NCBI RefSeq assembly: GCF_900090245.1
Contig: NZ_FMDN01000006.1
Coordinates: forward strand, 62,001-126,000
Source of the DNA: Micromonospora halophytica
Lineage (GTDB): Bacteria > Actinomycetota > Actinomycetes > Mycobacteriales > Micromonosporaceae
Length of the DNA: 64,000 nt
Direction of reading: 5' to 3'
A model generated the notes under the pieces. That model was not told the origin of the DNA. It saw only the letters and a program-made list of their open reading frames with translations, and made no database searches. Position 1 is the first letter of the stretch; each line of letters begins with the position of its first letter. The position numbers and the translations under genes were made by a program. This document shows positions 18,811-28,976 of the stretch, in pieces.

Positions 18811-21800
18811 CCGACATCCTGTCCATGAGCGCCGCCGCCGGGGAGGAGCTGCCCTGGCCGGACCGGACGCTGGCCGACCTGGTCGTCGCCCGGGCCGCCC
18901 GCTGTCCGCAGGCCGTGGCGGTCCGGCAGTGGGACGACCGGCTCACCTACCGGGACCTCGTCGGGCAGGCCGCCGGGGTGGCCGCCGCGCTGCGGGCCCG
19001 AGGCGTCGGCCGGCAGACCCGGGTCGGCATCTGCGGCACCCGCCGACCCCGGCTCGTCGTCGACGTGCTCGGGGTACTGCTGGCCGGCGGCTGCTACGTG
19101 CCGTTGGAACCGGACGGCCCGCGCGAGCGGCTGCGCGAGATCGCCGCCGACGCCGGGGTGAGCCTGGTGGTGGGCGACGCGGCGACCGCCACCTTCGCCG
19201 ACGTGCCGGGGATCGAGGTGGTCACCCCGACCGGCCCGGCCCCGCTGGCGCCCTGCCCGGCCCGACCCGGTGACCCGGCGTACGTGCTGTTCACCTCGGG
19301 TTCCACCGGACGGCCCAAGGGCGTGGTGGTCAGCCACCGCAACGTGGTGCAGTTCGTCTTCGCGTGCGCCGCGAACACCGGCCTCGACGAGACGGCCCGC
19401 GTGCTCGGCATCTCATCGCTCGGCTTCGACGCCGTCGTCATCGACCTGTTCGTGCCGCTGGTGCACGGGGCCGCCGTGCAGCTCGCCGGGGAGGAGGACC
19501 GGTCCGATCCGGTGCGGTTGGCCCGGTTCGTCGCCGTCCACGAGGTCGACTACGGCGCGGTCAGCCCGACGCTGCTGTCTGTGCTCGACCCGGCCGAGGT
19601 CCCCGGCTGGCGGCTGATCATGTGCGGCGGCGAGGCGGTCCCCGCCGAGCTGGCCCGCCGCTGGCTGCCCGGCCGGCGGTTCTTCGACTCGTACGGGCCG
19701 ACCGAGACGAGCGTGCAGGCGCTCACCGACGAGGTCCGCGGCGAGCCGGCCGACCCGATGGCGATCGGTCGTCCGCTGCCGAACTACCAGGCGTACGTGG
19801 TCGACGCCGCGCTCTGCCCGGTGCCGACCGGCGTCGACGGGGAGCTGCTGATCGGCGGGCCCGGCGTGGCCGTCGGCTACCTGAACCGGCCGGCGCTGAC
19901 CGCCGAGCGTTTCGTGCCCGACCCGTTCTCCGGCGAGCCGGGGGCCCGGCTGTACCGCACCGGCGACCGGGTCCGGCAGCTGCCCGACGGCCGGATCGTC
20001 TACCTCGGCCGCCTCGACCGGCAGGTCAAGATCCGGGGCCAGCGGGTCGAACTGGGCGAGGTCGAGGCAGTGCTCGCCGGGCACCCGGGAGTGGACCAGG
20101 CGGCGGTGGAGCTGCTGTCCGGGCCCGCCGGCCCGGAACTGGTCGCGTTCCTCACCCCGGCGCACGCCCCCGACGACGCGGCGGTCCACGCCTGGGCCGG
20201 CGACCGGCTCACCGACGCGATGCGGCCGTCCCGGCTGATCCGCCTCGACCGGCTGCCGGCCAGCCCCGCCAGCGGCAAACTGGACCGGGCCGCCCTGCGC
20301 GCCCGGGCGGAGGCGACCCGGCCGCCGCGACGCGAGGGCACCGCCGACGTCGACGCCGACCCGGTCGTCCGCGCGGTCGCCACGGCCTGGCAGCGGGTGC
20401 TCGGGGCGGTCCCCGACGCCGACACCGACTTCCTGGCCGCCGGCGGCAACTCGATCGCCGCGATGCGGCTGGTCGCCGCGCTGCGCGCCACCCTCGGCCG
20501 GGAGATCGCCGCCGAGGACGTCTTCGCCGGCCGTACCCCGGCCGGGCTGGCCCGCCGGGCGGCCGCCGCCCCGCCGGCCGAGTCCGACGGGCTCACCACC
20601 GGCAACCCGCCGACGCTCTCCCCACCGCAGCGGCGACTCTGGTTCGTCGACCAGCTCGCCCCCTCCAGCGCGCCGTACAACATCGCCGTCGCGCACCGGC
20701 TGCGCGGGCCGCTGGACGTCGCCGCGCTCGGCGTGGCGCTGCGGGCCGTCGCCGAGCGGCACGACGTGCTGCGCTGGCGGATCCCGCAGACCGCAGGGGT
20801 GCCGTACGCGGTCTGCGCGGAGCCCACCGACGTGGCCGTGCCGGTGGTCGACCTGACCGGACGCGCCGACGCCGAGGCGGAGCTGTCCCGGATGCTCGCC
20901 GACGGGGCCGCGCACGCCTTCGACCTGGCCACCGGGCCGCCCTGGCAGGTGACCGTCTACCGGCTCGGTGTCGACGAACACGTGCTGGCCATGACCATGC
21001 ACCACGCGGTCTTCGACGGCTGGTCCGAGGCGGTGCTCTACGACGACCTCGCCGCCGCGTACGAGCGGGCCGTCGCGGGGCACCGGCCGGCCCTGCCGCC
21101 ACCGGCCGCCCGGTACGCCGACTACGCGGTCTGGCGGGCCGGACGGGACCGCCGCCGGGGCGCGGCCGACCTGGAATGGTGGGCCGGGCACCTGCGCGAC
21201 GTGCCGACCGTGCTGGAGCTGCCCCGCGACCGGCCCCGCCCGGCGGTGCAGACCTACGCCGGCGCCGAGGCGGCGGTGTCCTTCCCGGAGACCGCCGATC
21301 ACGCGGTCCGCGCCCTGGCCGCCCGGCGCGGCACCACCCCCGCCGCGGTGCTGCTCGCCGGCTTCGGTGAGCTGTTGCGTCGGCTCACCGGCGGCGACGA
21401 CCACCTGGTCGGGGCGATCGTCGCCGACCGCCGGCTGGCCGCCTTCGACGACGTGGTCGGCTTCTTCATCGACACCGTCCCGGTACGGCTGCGCACCGGC
21501 GGGGCGAGCTTCGCCGAGCTGGTCGACCGGTGCGCCGCCGAGCTGCACGAGGTGACCAGCCACCCGGGCGCGCCGCTGGAGCGGATCGTCGAGGCGCTCG
21601 GCGTCGGCCGGGACACCTCCCGAGCCCCGCTGGTGCAGGTGCTGTTCAACGTGCTCAACTTCGCCCCGCCCCGCCTGGCGCTGACCGGGCTCGCCGGCTC
21701 GCCGGTCCCGGTGCCGAAGCCCGGCTCGCCCTTCGACGTCACCGTGTACGTCGTCGAACCCGCCGGCCGGCTCGGCGTCGAGGTGGTGTACAACCCGGAC

Positions 21801-22325
21801 CTGTTCGACGCCGACCGGATCGACGGGCTCCTGGCGGACCTGGCCGCACTGGTCGGCGCGCTCGCCGCCGACCCGGACGCCCCGGCCGACACGGTCGCCG
21901 CGGCGCTGCCCCGGCCCACCGTGCGCACGCCGCAGCTCGGCGCGATGACCGTCGCGGCCGCCGAGCCGTCGCCCGCCGTCCCGGTGCCGGTCGGGCCGGA
22001 CGCGCTGACCGCCACCGAGGAGCTGATCGCCGGCATCTGGCGGGAGGTGCTCGGCCGCGACCGGGTCGGCGTCGCCGACAACTTCTTCGACATCGGCGGG
22101 CACTCGCTCGCCCTGGCCGCGGTGCACGCCCGGCTGACCGCCGCCACCGGCCGCTCGATCACCATGCTCGACCTGTTCCGTCACCCGACCGTCCGGGCGC
22201 TCGCCGCCAGCCTCGACGGCGCCGCCGACCGCCCCGAGCTGGCGCGCGCCGCGCTGCGGGCCGCCGCCCGTCGCAGCCGCACCCGCCGCACCCCTCCCCG
22301 CCGCCCCGGCGGCACCGCGCAATGA
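18807..22325 (+). CDS. nonribosomal peptide synthetase A-T-C-T
   Basis: A 1172-residue synthetase. Adenylation spans about residues 15-500 (LFTSGSTGRPKG; SYGPTETSVQAL; SGKLDRAAL). Its code reads about DAIAMGSVQ-K, with no confident substrate. The first carrier has Ser549 (AAGGNSIAAM). Condensation covers about 590-1030 with HHAVFDG at His732-Gly738, complete. A second carrier with Ser1100 (DIGGHSLAL) closes the protein and has no adenylation domain of its own. That unpaired carrier must be charged in trans; another adenylation domain in the operon or the LanB-like enzymes are the obvious candidates. The Arg-rich tail of about 30 residues may be a docking segment. GTG 18807 overlaps the LanB-like stop, with AGGGAG upstream. 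Confidence 0.9.
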   Translation: MTDILSMSAAAGEELPWPDRTLADLVVARAARCPQAVAVRQWDDRLTYRDLVGQAAGVAAALRARGVGRQTRVGICGTRRPRLVVDVLGVLLAGGCYVPLEPDGPRERLREIAADAGVSLVVGDAATATFADVPGIEVVTPTGPAPLAPCPARPGDPAYVLFTSGSTGRPKGVVVSHRNVVQFVFACAANTGLDETARVLGISSLGFDAVVIDLFVPLVHGAAVQLAGEEDRSDPVRLARFVAVHEVDYGAVSPTLLSVLDPAEVPGWRLIMCGGEAVPAELARRWLPGRRFFDSYGPTETSVQALTDEVRGEPADPMAIGRPLPNYQAYVVDAALCPVPTGVDGELLIGGPGVAVGYLNRPALTAERFVPDPFSGEPGARLYRTGDRVRQLPDGRIVYLGRLDRQVKIRGQRVELGEVEAVLAGHPGVDQAAVELLSGPAGPELVAFLTPAHAPDDAAVHAWAGDRLTDAMRPSRLIRLDRLPASPASGKLDRAALRARAEATRPPRREGTADVDADPVVRAVATAWQRVLGAVPDADTDFLAAGGNSIAAMRLVAALRATLGREIAAEDVFAGRTPAGLARRAAAAPPAESDGLTTGNPPTLSPPQRRLWFVDQLAPSSAPYNIAVAHRLRGPLDVAALGVALRAVAERHDVLRWRIPQTAGVPYAVCAEPTDVAVPVVDLTGRADAEAELSRMLADGAAHAFDLATGPPWQVTVYRLGVDEHVLAMTMHHAVFDGWSEAVLYDDLAAAYERAVAGHRPALPPPAARYADYAVWRAGRDRRRGAADLEWWAGHLRDVPTVLELPRDRPRPAVQTYAGAEAAVSFPETADHAVRALAARRGTTPAAVLLAGFGELLRRLTGGDDHLVGAIVADRRLAAFDDVVGFFIDTVPVRLRTGGASFAELVDRCAAELHEVTSHPGAPLERIVEALGVGRDTSRAPLVQVLFNVLNFAPPRLALTGLAGSPVPVPKPGSPFDVTVYVVEPAGRLGVEVVYNPDLFDADRIDGLLADLAALVGALAADPDAPADTVAAALPRPTVRTPQLGAMTVAAAEPSPAVPVPVGPDALTATEELIAGIWREVLGRDRVGVADNFFDIGGHSLALAAVHARLTAATGRSITMLDLFRHPTVRALAASLDGAADRPELARAALRAAARRSRTRRTPPRRPGGTAQ

Positions 22326-25300
22326 AGGACACGCAGATGGACGACAACCCGATGACCTCCGACCTGTCCGCCGACGGCATCGAGCCGATCGCGATCATCG
22401 GGCTCGCCGCCCGGCTGCCCGGCGCGGCCGACGTCCGCGAGTTCTGGCGCAACCTCGTCGACGGCGTCGAGTCGGTGACCGAGCTGAGCCGGGAGACCCA
22501 GCTCGCCCGGGGCGCCACCGTCGAGGAGGTCGACGACCCCGGCTGGGTCAACCGGGCCCCGGTGGTCGACGGGTACGACGAGTTCGACGCCGAGCTGTTC
22601 GGGATGACCGCCCGGGAGGCGGAGATCACCGACCCGCAGCACCGGCTGTTCCTGGAGAGCTGCCACACCGCCCTGCAGGACGCCGGCTACGACCCGGCCC
22701 GCTACGACGGCGCGGTCGGCGTGTACGCCGGCACCGGCGGCAACACCTACCTGAACCGGTACGTCCTGCGGAACAAGCGGGTCGGCGGCAACCCGCACGG
22801 CGCGGTCTCCATCGCCACCGGCAACTCGCCCAACTACGTGGCGACCAACGTGTCGTACCGCCTCGACCTGCGCGGGCCGAGCCTGACCGTGCACACCGCC
22901 TGCTCCACCTCGCTGGTCGCGTTCCACCTGGCCTGCGAGGCGCTGCGCAACGGCGAGTGCGACATGGCCCTCGCGGGCGGCGTCAACCTGGAGCTGCCGC
23001 ACGTCGGCTACCTCGGCATGGACGGTTTCACCTCGCCCGACGGCCGGTGCCGGCCGTTCGACGCCGCCGCCAACGGCACGGTCTGGGGCAGTGGCGTCGG
23101 GGTCACCCTGCTCAAGCGACTCTCCGACGCGATCGCCGACGGCGACGCGATCCGGGCGGTGGTGCTCGGCAACGCCATCAACAACGACGGCGCCGGGAAG
23201 GTCGGCTTCACCGCCCCCAGCATCGACGGGCAGGTGGAGGCCATCGCCCAGGCGGTCGGGATGGCCGGGATCGACCCGCGCAGCATCAGCTACGTCGAGG
23301 CGCACGGCACCGGCACCGCGATGGGGGACCCGATCGAGGTCAGCGCGCTGTCCACCGTCTACGCCAAGGACACCGACGACCGGGGCTGGTGCGGCATCGG
23401 CTCGGTGAAGTCGAACATCGGCCACCTCAGCCAGCCCTCCGGCATCGTCAGCGTGATCAAGGCGGTGCTGGCCATGGAGCACGGTCTGATCCCGCCGACC
23501 ATCAACTTCGAGACCGCCAACCCGGCGATCGACTTCGCCGACACCCCGTTCTACGTGGCGAACACCCTCACCAAGTGGGACACCGACGGCGGCCCGCGCC
23601 GGGCCGGGGTCAGTTCCTTCGGCATCGGCGGCACCAACGCCCACGTGGTGCTCGAGGAGGCGCCCGCGGCGTACCGGGCCGAGCGCGGGGTCCGCCCGGC
23701 GCACCTGCTGCACGTCTCGGCGAAGACCCGTACCGCGCTGGACACCGCGGTGCGGCAGCTCGCCGATCACCTGGCGGACGCCGCCGACGGGGGGCCCGAG
23801 CTGCTCGCCGACGTCGCGCACACCCTGCGGGTGGGCCGGCAGGAACACCCGCACCGGGTCGCCGTGGTCGCCACCGACCTGTCCGACGCGGTGGCGGCGC
23901 TGCGGACCCCGCGCCGCCGCCAGGCCGGCGTCGTCGACGGCCCCGCGCCCCGCGTCGCGTACCTGTTCTCCGGGCAGGGCTCCCAGTACGCCGGGATGGG
24001 CGCGCAGCTCTACGCGCAGGAGCCGGCCTTCGCCGCCGTCGTGGACGAGTGCGCCGAGCTGCTCCACCCCGAACTGGGCCTGGACGTCCGTGACCTGATC
24101 CTGGGCCGCGACCCGCAGGCGGGGGAGAAGCTCACCGAGACCCGCTACACCCAGCCGGCCCTCTTCGTCGTCGAGTACGCCCTGGCGGCGCTCTGGCAGC
24201 GCTGGGGCGTACGGCCCGCCGCGATGATCGGCCACTCGATCGGCGAGTACGTCGCCGCCGCCGTCGCCGGGGTGATCGGTCTGCCGGACGCGCTGCGGGT
24301 GGTCGCCGCCCGGGGCCGGCTCATGCAGTCCCTGCCGCCGGGCGCGATGCTCGCCGTCCCCCTCGACGAGTCGGTGGTGGCGCAGCGCCTGCCCGAGGGG
24401 CTCGCCATCGCCACCGTCAACGGCCCGGGCACCTGCGTGGTGGCCGGCGAGAGCGACGCGGTCGCCGCGTTCGCCGCGACGTTGACGGGGAAGAGCAAGG
24501 CGCTGCGCACCTCGCACGCCTTCCACTCGCCGATGGTGGAGCCGATCCTCGCCGAGTTCACCGCGTTGATGGCGGCGGTGCCGCTGCGTCCGCCTGCGGT
24601 GCCGTTCCTGTCCAACGTCACCGGCACCTGGATCACCGCCGAGCAGGCCACCGACCCGGCGTACTGGGCGGCGCACCTGCGCCGGCCGGTGCGCTTCGGC
24701 GACTGCGTGGCCACTCTGCTCGGCGAGGGCACCTGGGCCCTGCTGGAGTGCGGGCCCGGCCGGCAGCTGGCCAACTTGGCCCGGATGCAGGTCGCCAAGG
24801 CCGCCCCGGCGCAGCGGGCGCTCACCCCGCTGGCCAGCCTGCCCGGCCCGGGGGAGCCGACCGGCGACCTGGCCACCCTGCTGGCCGGTGCCGGCGCGCT
24901 GTGGTGCGCGGGGATCGGGGTGCGCCTCGCCGCCGATCCGGCCGCGCGTCGGGTGCCGCTGCCGACGTACCCCTTCGAGCGTCGTCGCTACTGGGTGGAC
25001 CCGGACCCGGTGGAGCAGGTCGCGGCCGGGCCGGTCGAGACCGGCCCGCGCCCGCTGCCGGAGTGGTTCGCGGTGCCGGTCTGGCGGCAGGCCGCCGCCG
25101 AGCCGCGGACCGTGCCGATTGGTCGCTGCCTGGTCCTCGCCGACGGTCCGCGCGGCGACGCGCTGGTCGCGGCGCTGCGGGCCGCCGGTGCCGAGCCGAC
25201 CGTGGTACGCCCCGGTGACGGCTTCGCCGCCGTCGACGGCGGCTACCGGCTGCGCCCGGGCGTCCGGGAGGACCACGACGCGCTGGTGGCCGCCCTCGGC

Positions 25301-27808
25301 GTCGACCTGCCGGACCGGCTGGTGCACGCCCTCGCCCTGGACGGCACGCCGGCCGGCACCGACCTCGAGGCCGTCCGGACCGCCCAGGACCGGGGCTTCT
25401 TCAGCGCCCTGCACCTGGTGCAGGCGCTCGCCGGCGCCGGGCTGACCGGCGAGGAGCGCACCCGCACCCTCGATCTGGTCACCTCCGGCATCGGCGACGT
25501 CACCGGCACTGACCTGCTCCGGCCGGAGCACGCCACCCTCACCGGCCTGGCCCGGGTGCTCCCGGTCGAACTGCCCGGGTTGGCCGTCCGGCTGCTCGAC
25601 GCGGACCCGGCCACGTCCGACGTGGACCCGGTGGTGGCCGAGCTGCGCCGCCCGGTCGACCCGGTGCGGGCCGAGCTGGCGCTGCGCGGGCGGCGCCGCT
25701 GGGTGACCGGCTACGAGCAGGTCACCGTGGACGCGGAGGCCGGGCCGGGCCCGCTGCGCGAGGGCGGCCGGTACGTCATCACCGGTGGCCTCGGCGGCAT
25801 CGGTGTCACCCTCGCCGAGGACTTCGCCCGTCGGGTGCGGGCGAAGCTGGTGCTGCTGGCCCGTTCCGGCCTGCCGCCGCGCGAGGCGTGGGACGACCAC
25901 CTCGCCGTGCACGGCGGCACGGACCGGGCCGGCCGGGCGATCGCGGCGATCCGCCGGATGGAGGCCGCCGGCGCGTCGGTGCTGGTCCTCGCCGCCGACG
26001 TCACCGACCCGGCCGACCTGCGCCGGGTGCGGCAGGCCGCCGAGGAGCGGTTCGGCGGGATCGACGGCATCGTGCACGCCGCCGGCCTGCCCGGCGGCGG
26101 CATGGCCGAGGTCAAGGAGCGGGCCGAGGCGGAGCGGGTGCTCGCCCCGAAGCTCGCCGGCACCCTCGCCCTGGCCCGGGTCTTCGGCGATCTGCCGCTG
26201 GACTTCGTGGTGCTCTGCTCCTCGATCACCTCGGTGGTCGGCGGCTTCGGCCAGGTCGACTACTGCGCGGCCAATGCCTTCCTCGACGCGTACGCCCGCT
26301 CGGGCGGGGGCTTCCGCGCCCCGGTGGTGTCGCAGAACTGGGGCGGCTGGGCCGAGGTCGGCATGGCCGTGGAGACCGACTCGCCGGCCGGTTTCCGGGC
26401 CGCCGGGCGGGACACCGTCACCAGCGCGGTGGACCATCCGGTGCTCACCACCAAGGTCGTCGGCGCGGACGGCACCGTCCTGCACGGGCTGGTCTCCGCC
26501 GGCACCCACTGGCTGCTCGACGAGCACCGCATCGGCGGGGTGCCGGTGGTGCCCGGCACCGCCCACCTGGAGTCGGTGCGCGCCGCGGTGGTCGCCGCAC
26601 TGCCCGCCCCGACCGCCGACGCGGCGGTCGAGCTGCGCGACGTGGTCTTCCTGGAGCCGTTCTCGGTGCCGGACGGCAGCGTCGCCCAGTACCGGGTCGA
26701 GTTGACCCCCACCGACGAGGGGGTGGACTTCGCGGTGCGCAGCCTCGCCGCGGGTACGGTGCGCACCCATGTGCGGGGTGCGGCCGGCTGGACCACCGAA
26801 CCCGCCCCGCCGGCCCGGGTGCCGGTGGTGGACGGCCGCCGGGTGGACGACGACGCGTCGTTCGGCCGGGGCCGTACCAGCATGCTCACCTTCGGCCCAC
26901 GGTGGAGCTCCCTCGCGGAGCACCACCTGGGCGAGGGGGAGGAACTGGCCCGTGTCGCCGCCCCCGCCGAGGTGGTCGGCGACCTGCCCGCCTGGGGGCT
27001 GCACCCGGCGCTGCTGGACGTGGCCACCGCGTTCGGCCGCGGCCAGGGCGAGGGCACCTACCTGCCGCTGTCGTACGGGCGGATCGTGGTGCGCGGGGCG
27101 TTGCCGGCGCAGTTCCACAGCCACCTGCGGCACCGGGCCAGCGCGACCGCGGCGGTGGTCGCCGCCGACCTGTCGCTGACCGACGCGCAGGGCCGGGAAC
27201 TCGTCGCGATCGGCGACTTCGTGCTGCGTCGGGTCGACCAGGGCGCGGTGACGGGGGGCCTGGCCGCCGCAGCCGCGGACGGGGAGAGCACCCCGGCCGG
27301 CGACGCGGTCACCGAGGACATCCGGCCGGTCGACGGGGCCGAGGCGTTCCGGCGCAGCCTCAGCGCCGGTCTCGGCGCCCAGGTGGTCATCACCACCCGC
27401 ACCGTCGAGGACATCCGTCGCCGGTCGTCCCGGGTGACCACCAGCGGCCTGGAGTCCGACGGCGAGCCGGCCGTGGCCGTCCCGGTCGCCGCCGTAGCCG
27501 GCTCCGCCGCGCCGCGCACCGAGCTGGAGAGCACCATCGCCGGGGTCTGGCGGGACGGCCTGGGCGTGGCCGAGGTCGGGGTCGACGACGACTTCTTCGC
27601 CCTCGGCGGCAACTCCCTGGTCGCGGTGCAGCTGATCGCCGCGATGCGCAAGGCGACCGGGGTGCGGCTGCCGATGCGCAGTCTCTTCGAGACCCCGACC
27701 GTGGCCGGCCTGGCCGCCCGGATCGAGGAGCTGCGCGCCGCCGCCCCCGCCGACGCCCCGGCCACCCCGGCCACCGTTCCCGCCATCCCGCGGCTGCCCC
27801 GCGCCTGA
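22322..27808 (+). CDS. type I polyketide synthase module KS-AT-KR-DH-ACP
   Basis: An 1828-residue complete module. KS covers about residues 20-450 (Cys194 in HTACSTSL; EAHGTGTA; NIGHLSQP). AT covers about 545-850 (Ser639 in GHSIGEY; HAFHS at 732-736, the malonyl-CoA-type signature). KR covers about 1040-1345 (GGLGGIG; catalytic Ser near 1301, Tyr1314 in DYCAANAF; no LDD motif). DH covers about 1375-1640 with His1402 in a complete H-x3-G-x4-P motif and Asp1566 in HPALLDVA. ACP has Ser1765 (LGGNSLVAV). All sites look intact, predicting an alpha,beta-unsaturated two-carbon unit. The KR lies before the DH, the reverse of the usual DH-KR order. This is the only AT in the operon and may also serve the AT-less KS of the first protein. 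ATG 22322 overlaps the previous stop. Confidence 0.92.
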   Translation: MKDTQMDDNPMTSDLSADGIEPIAIIGLAARLPGAADVREFWRNLVDGVESVTELSRETQLARGATVEEVDDPGWVNRAPVVDGYDEFDAELFGMTAREAEITDPQHRLFLESCHTALQDAGYDPARYDGAVGVYAGTGGNTYLNRYVLRNKRVGGNPHGAVSIATGNSPNYVATNVSYRLDLRGPSLTVHTACSTSLVAFHLACEALRNGECDMALAGGVNLELPHVGYLGMDGFTSPDGRCRPFDAAANGTVWGSGVGVTLLKRLSDAIADGDAIRAVVLGNAINNDGAGKVGFTAPSIDGQVEAIAQAVGMAGIDPRSISYVEAHGTGTAMGDPIEVSALSTVYAKDTDDRGWCGIGSVKSNIGHLSQPSGIVSVIKAVLAMEHGLIPPTINFETANPAIDFADTPFYVANTLTKWDTDGGPRRAGVSSFGIGGTNAHVVLEEAPAAYRAERGVRPAHLLHVSAKTRTALDTAVRQLADHLADAADGGPELLADVAHTLRVGRQEHPHRVAVVATDLSDAVAALRTPRRRQAGVVDGPAPRVAYLFSGQGSQYAGMGAQLYAQEPAFAAVVDECAELLHPELGLDVRDLILGRDPQAGEKLTETRYTQPALFVVEYALAALWQRWGVRPAAMIGHSIGEYVAAAVAGVIGLPDALRVVAARGRLMQSLPPGAMLAVPLDESVVAQRLPEGLAIATVNGPGTCVVAGESDAVAAFAATLTGKSKALRTSHAFHSPMVEPILAEFTALMAAVPLRPPAVPFLSNVTGTWITAEQATDPAYWAAHLRRPVRFGDCVATLLGEGTWALLECGPGRQLANLARMQVAKAAPAQRALTPLASLPGPGEPTGDLATLLAGAGALWCAGIGVRLAADPAARRVPLPTYPFERRRYWVDPDPVEQVAAGPVETGPRPLPEWFAVPVWRQAAAEPRTVPIGRCLVLADGPRGDALVAALRAAGAEPTVVRPGDGFAAVDGGYRLRPGVREDHDALVAALGVDLPDRLVHALALDGTPAGTDLEAVRTAQDRGFFSALHLVQALAGAGLTGEERTRTLDLVTSGIGDVTGTDLLRPEHATLTGLARVLPVELPGLAVRLLDADPATSDVDPVVAELRRPVDPVRAELALRGRRRWVTGYEQVTVDAEAGPGPLREGGRYVITGGLGGIGVTLAEDFARRVRAKLVLLARSGLPPREAWDDHLAVHGGTDRAGRAIAAIRRMEAAGASVLVLAADVTDPADLRRVRQAAEERFGGIDGIVHAAGLPGGGMAEVKERAEAERVLAPKLAGTLALARVFGDLPLDFVVLCSSITSVVGGFGQVDYCAANAFLDAYARSGGGFRAPVVSQNWGGWAEVGMAVETDSPAGFRAAGRDTVTSAVDHPVLTTKVVGADGTVLHGLVSAGTHWLLDEHRIGGVPVVPGTAHLESVRAAVVAALPAPTADAAVELRDVVFLEPFSVPDGSVAQYRVELTPTDEGVDFAVRSLAAGTVRTHVRGAAGWTTEPAPPARVPVVDGRRVDDDASFGRGRTSMLTFGPRWSSLAEHHLGEGEELARVAAPAEVVGDLPAWGLHPALLDVATAFGRGQGEGTYLPLSYGRIVVRGALPAQFHSHLRHRASATAAVVAADLSLTDAQGRELVAIGDFVLRRVDQGAVTGGLAAAAADGESTPAGDAVTEDIRPVDGAEAFRRSLSAGLGAQVVITTRTVEDIRRRSSRVTTSGLESDGEPAVAVPVAAVAGSAAPRTELESTIAGVWRDGLGVAEVGVDDDFFALGGNSLVAVQLIAAMRKATGVRLPMRSLFETPTVAGLAARIEELRAAAPADAPATPATVPAIPRLPRA

Positions 27809-27834
27809 CGTCGAGATACAGGAGTGACAGAGCA

Positions 27835-28788
27835 ATGAGCGACACGATCGCCACGCTGCCGGTGGTCGTCGAGAGCGACGGCACACCGCTGACCGAGCTG
27901 ATCGGCCGGCGTCGCGCGGAGCTGCGCGCCACCCTCACCGAGCACGGCGGGCTGCTGTTGCGCGGTTTCGACGTCGGCGGGGTGGACGGCTTCGACGCCG
28001 TCGTCCGGGCGTTCTCCGGCGAGCCGCTGACCTACACCGAACGGTCCTCGCCCCGGCACGCCATCAAGGGCCGGGTCTACACCTCGACCGACTACCCGCC
28101 GGACGAGGAGATCTTCCTGCACAACGAGAACTCGTACCAGGCGTCCTGGCCGCTGACGCTGTTCTTCTACTGCATCACCCCGCCGGACACCCTCGGCGCG
28201 ACCCCGCTGGCCGACGTCCGCCGGGTGTACGAGGCGATCGACCCGGACGTGCGGGCGGAGTTCGTCCGGCGGCGGTGGATGCTGGTGCGCAACTTCCACA
28301 CCGACTTCGGCACCCGCTGGCAGGACGTGTTCGGCACCGCCGACCGGGCCGAGGTCGAGGCGTACGCGGCGCGCAACCGGATCGCGCTGGAGTGGATCGG
28401 CGCCGACGGCCTGCGTACCCGGGCGGTCCGCGACGTGGTGCACCACCGGCCCGGCTCGGACACCCCGCGCTGGTTCAACCACGCCACCTTCTTCCACGTG
28501 AGCACCCTGCCGAAGGACTACCAGGAGGGGCTGCTCGCCATGTTCGGCCCCGACGGACTGCCCTCGAACACCTACTACGGCGACGGCGGCGAGATCCCCG
28601 CCGACGTGCTGGACCACCTGCGGGCCGCGTACCGGGCCGCCAGCGTCCGCTTCGACTACCACCGCGACGACGTGCTGGTGGTCGACAACATGACCGCCGC
28701 GCACGCGCGGGAGCCGTTCACCGGCCCCCGCAAGATCGCCGTCGCGATGGCCGAACCGCACACCCCCGAGAGCGCTGGAGACAACTGA
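27835..28788 (+). CDS. SyrP/TauD-like Fe(II)/2-oxoglutarate-dependent hydroxylase
   Basis: A 317-residue non-haem iron oxygenase. The iron ligands are visible as His96-X-Glu98 (FLHNENSYQASWP) and His290 (NMTAAHAREPF), with Arg292 or Arg299 placed to hold 2-oxoglutarate. Early blocks (RSSPRHAIKGRVYTSTDYPP) match SyrP, which hydroxylates the beta carbon of carrier-bound aspartate in syringomycin biosynthesis. The next synthetase has an Asn/Asp-type adenylation code, so beta-hydroxylation of that residue is the best prediction. Acting on free amino acid or elsewhere on the chain remains possible. ATG 27835 follows the PKS stop by 26 bases with GGAG ten bases upstream; its stop overlaps the MbtH start (TGATG). 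Confidence 0.85.
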   Translation: MSDTIATLPVVVESDGTPLTELIGRRRAELRATLTEHGGLLLRGFDVGGVDGFDAVVRAFSGEPLTYTERSSPRHAIKGRVYTSTDYPPDEEIFLHNENSYQASWPLTLFFYCITPPDTLGATPLADVRRVYEAIDPDVRAEFVRRRWMLVRNFHTDFGTRWQDVFGTADRAEVEAYAARNRIALEWIGADGLRTRAVRDVVHHRPGSDTPRWFNHATFFHVSTLPKDYQEGLLAMFGPDGLPSNTYYGDGGEIPADVLDHLRAAYRAASVRFDYHRDDVLVVDNMTAAHAREPFTGPRKIAVAMAEPHTPESAGDN

Positions 28789-28976
28789 TGGCCGAGCCCC
28801 GATTCCTGGTCGTCCGCAACGACGAGGAGCAGTACTCGATCTGGTCGGCCGACCGGGACCTGCCCGCCGGGTGGCACGACGCCGGGTTCGCCGGCTCCCG
28901 TGAGGAGTGCCTGGCCCACGTCGAGGCGGTCTGGACCGACCTGCGTCCGCGCTCGGTGCGGGAGGTCTCGTCGTGA
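28788..28976 (+). CDS. MbtH-like adenylation-domain chaperone
   Basis: A 62-residue MbtH-like protein. It carries the diagnostic pattern N-D-E-x-Q-Y-S-I-W (RNDEEQYSIWSADRDLPAGW) and the later GSREECLAHVEAVWTDLRP, matching the family Ser-x3-Cys-Leu and Trp-x-Asp-x-Arg-Pro positions. MbtH proteins bind NRPS adenylation domains and are needed for folding or activity of many of them. The overlaps on both sides (TGATG with the hydroxylase, GTGA with the next synthetase) show that it belongs to the operon and probably supports the A domains at 28973 and 32089. Confidence 0.93.
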   Translation: MAEPRFLVVRNDEEQYSIWSADRDLPAGWHDAGFAGSREECLAHVEAVWTDLRPRSVREVSS

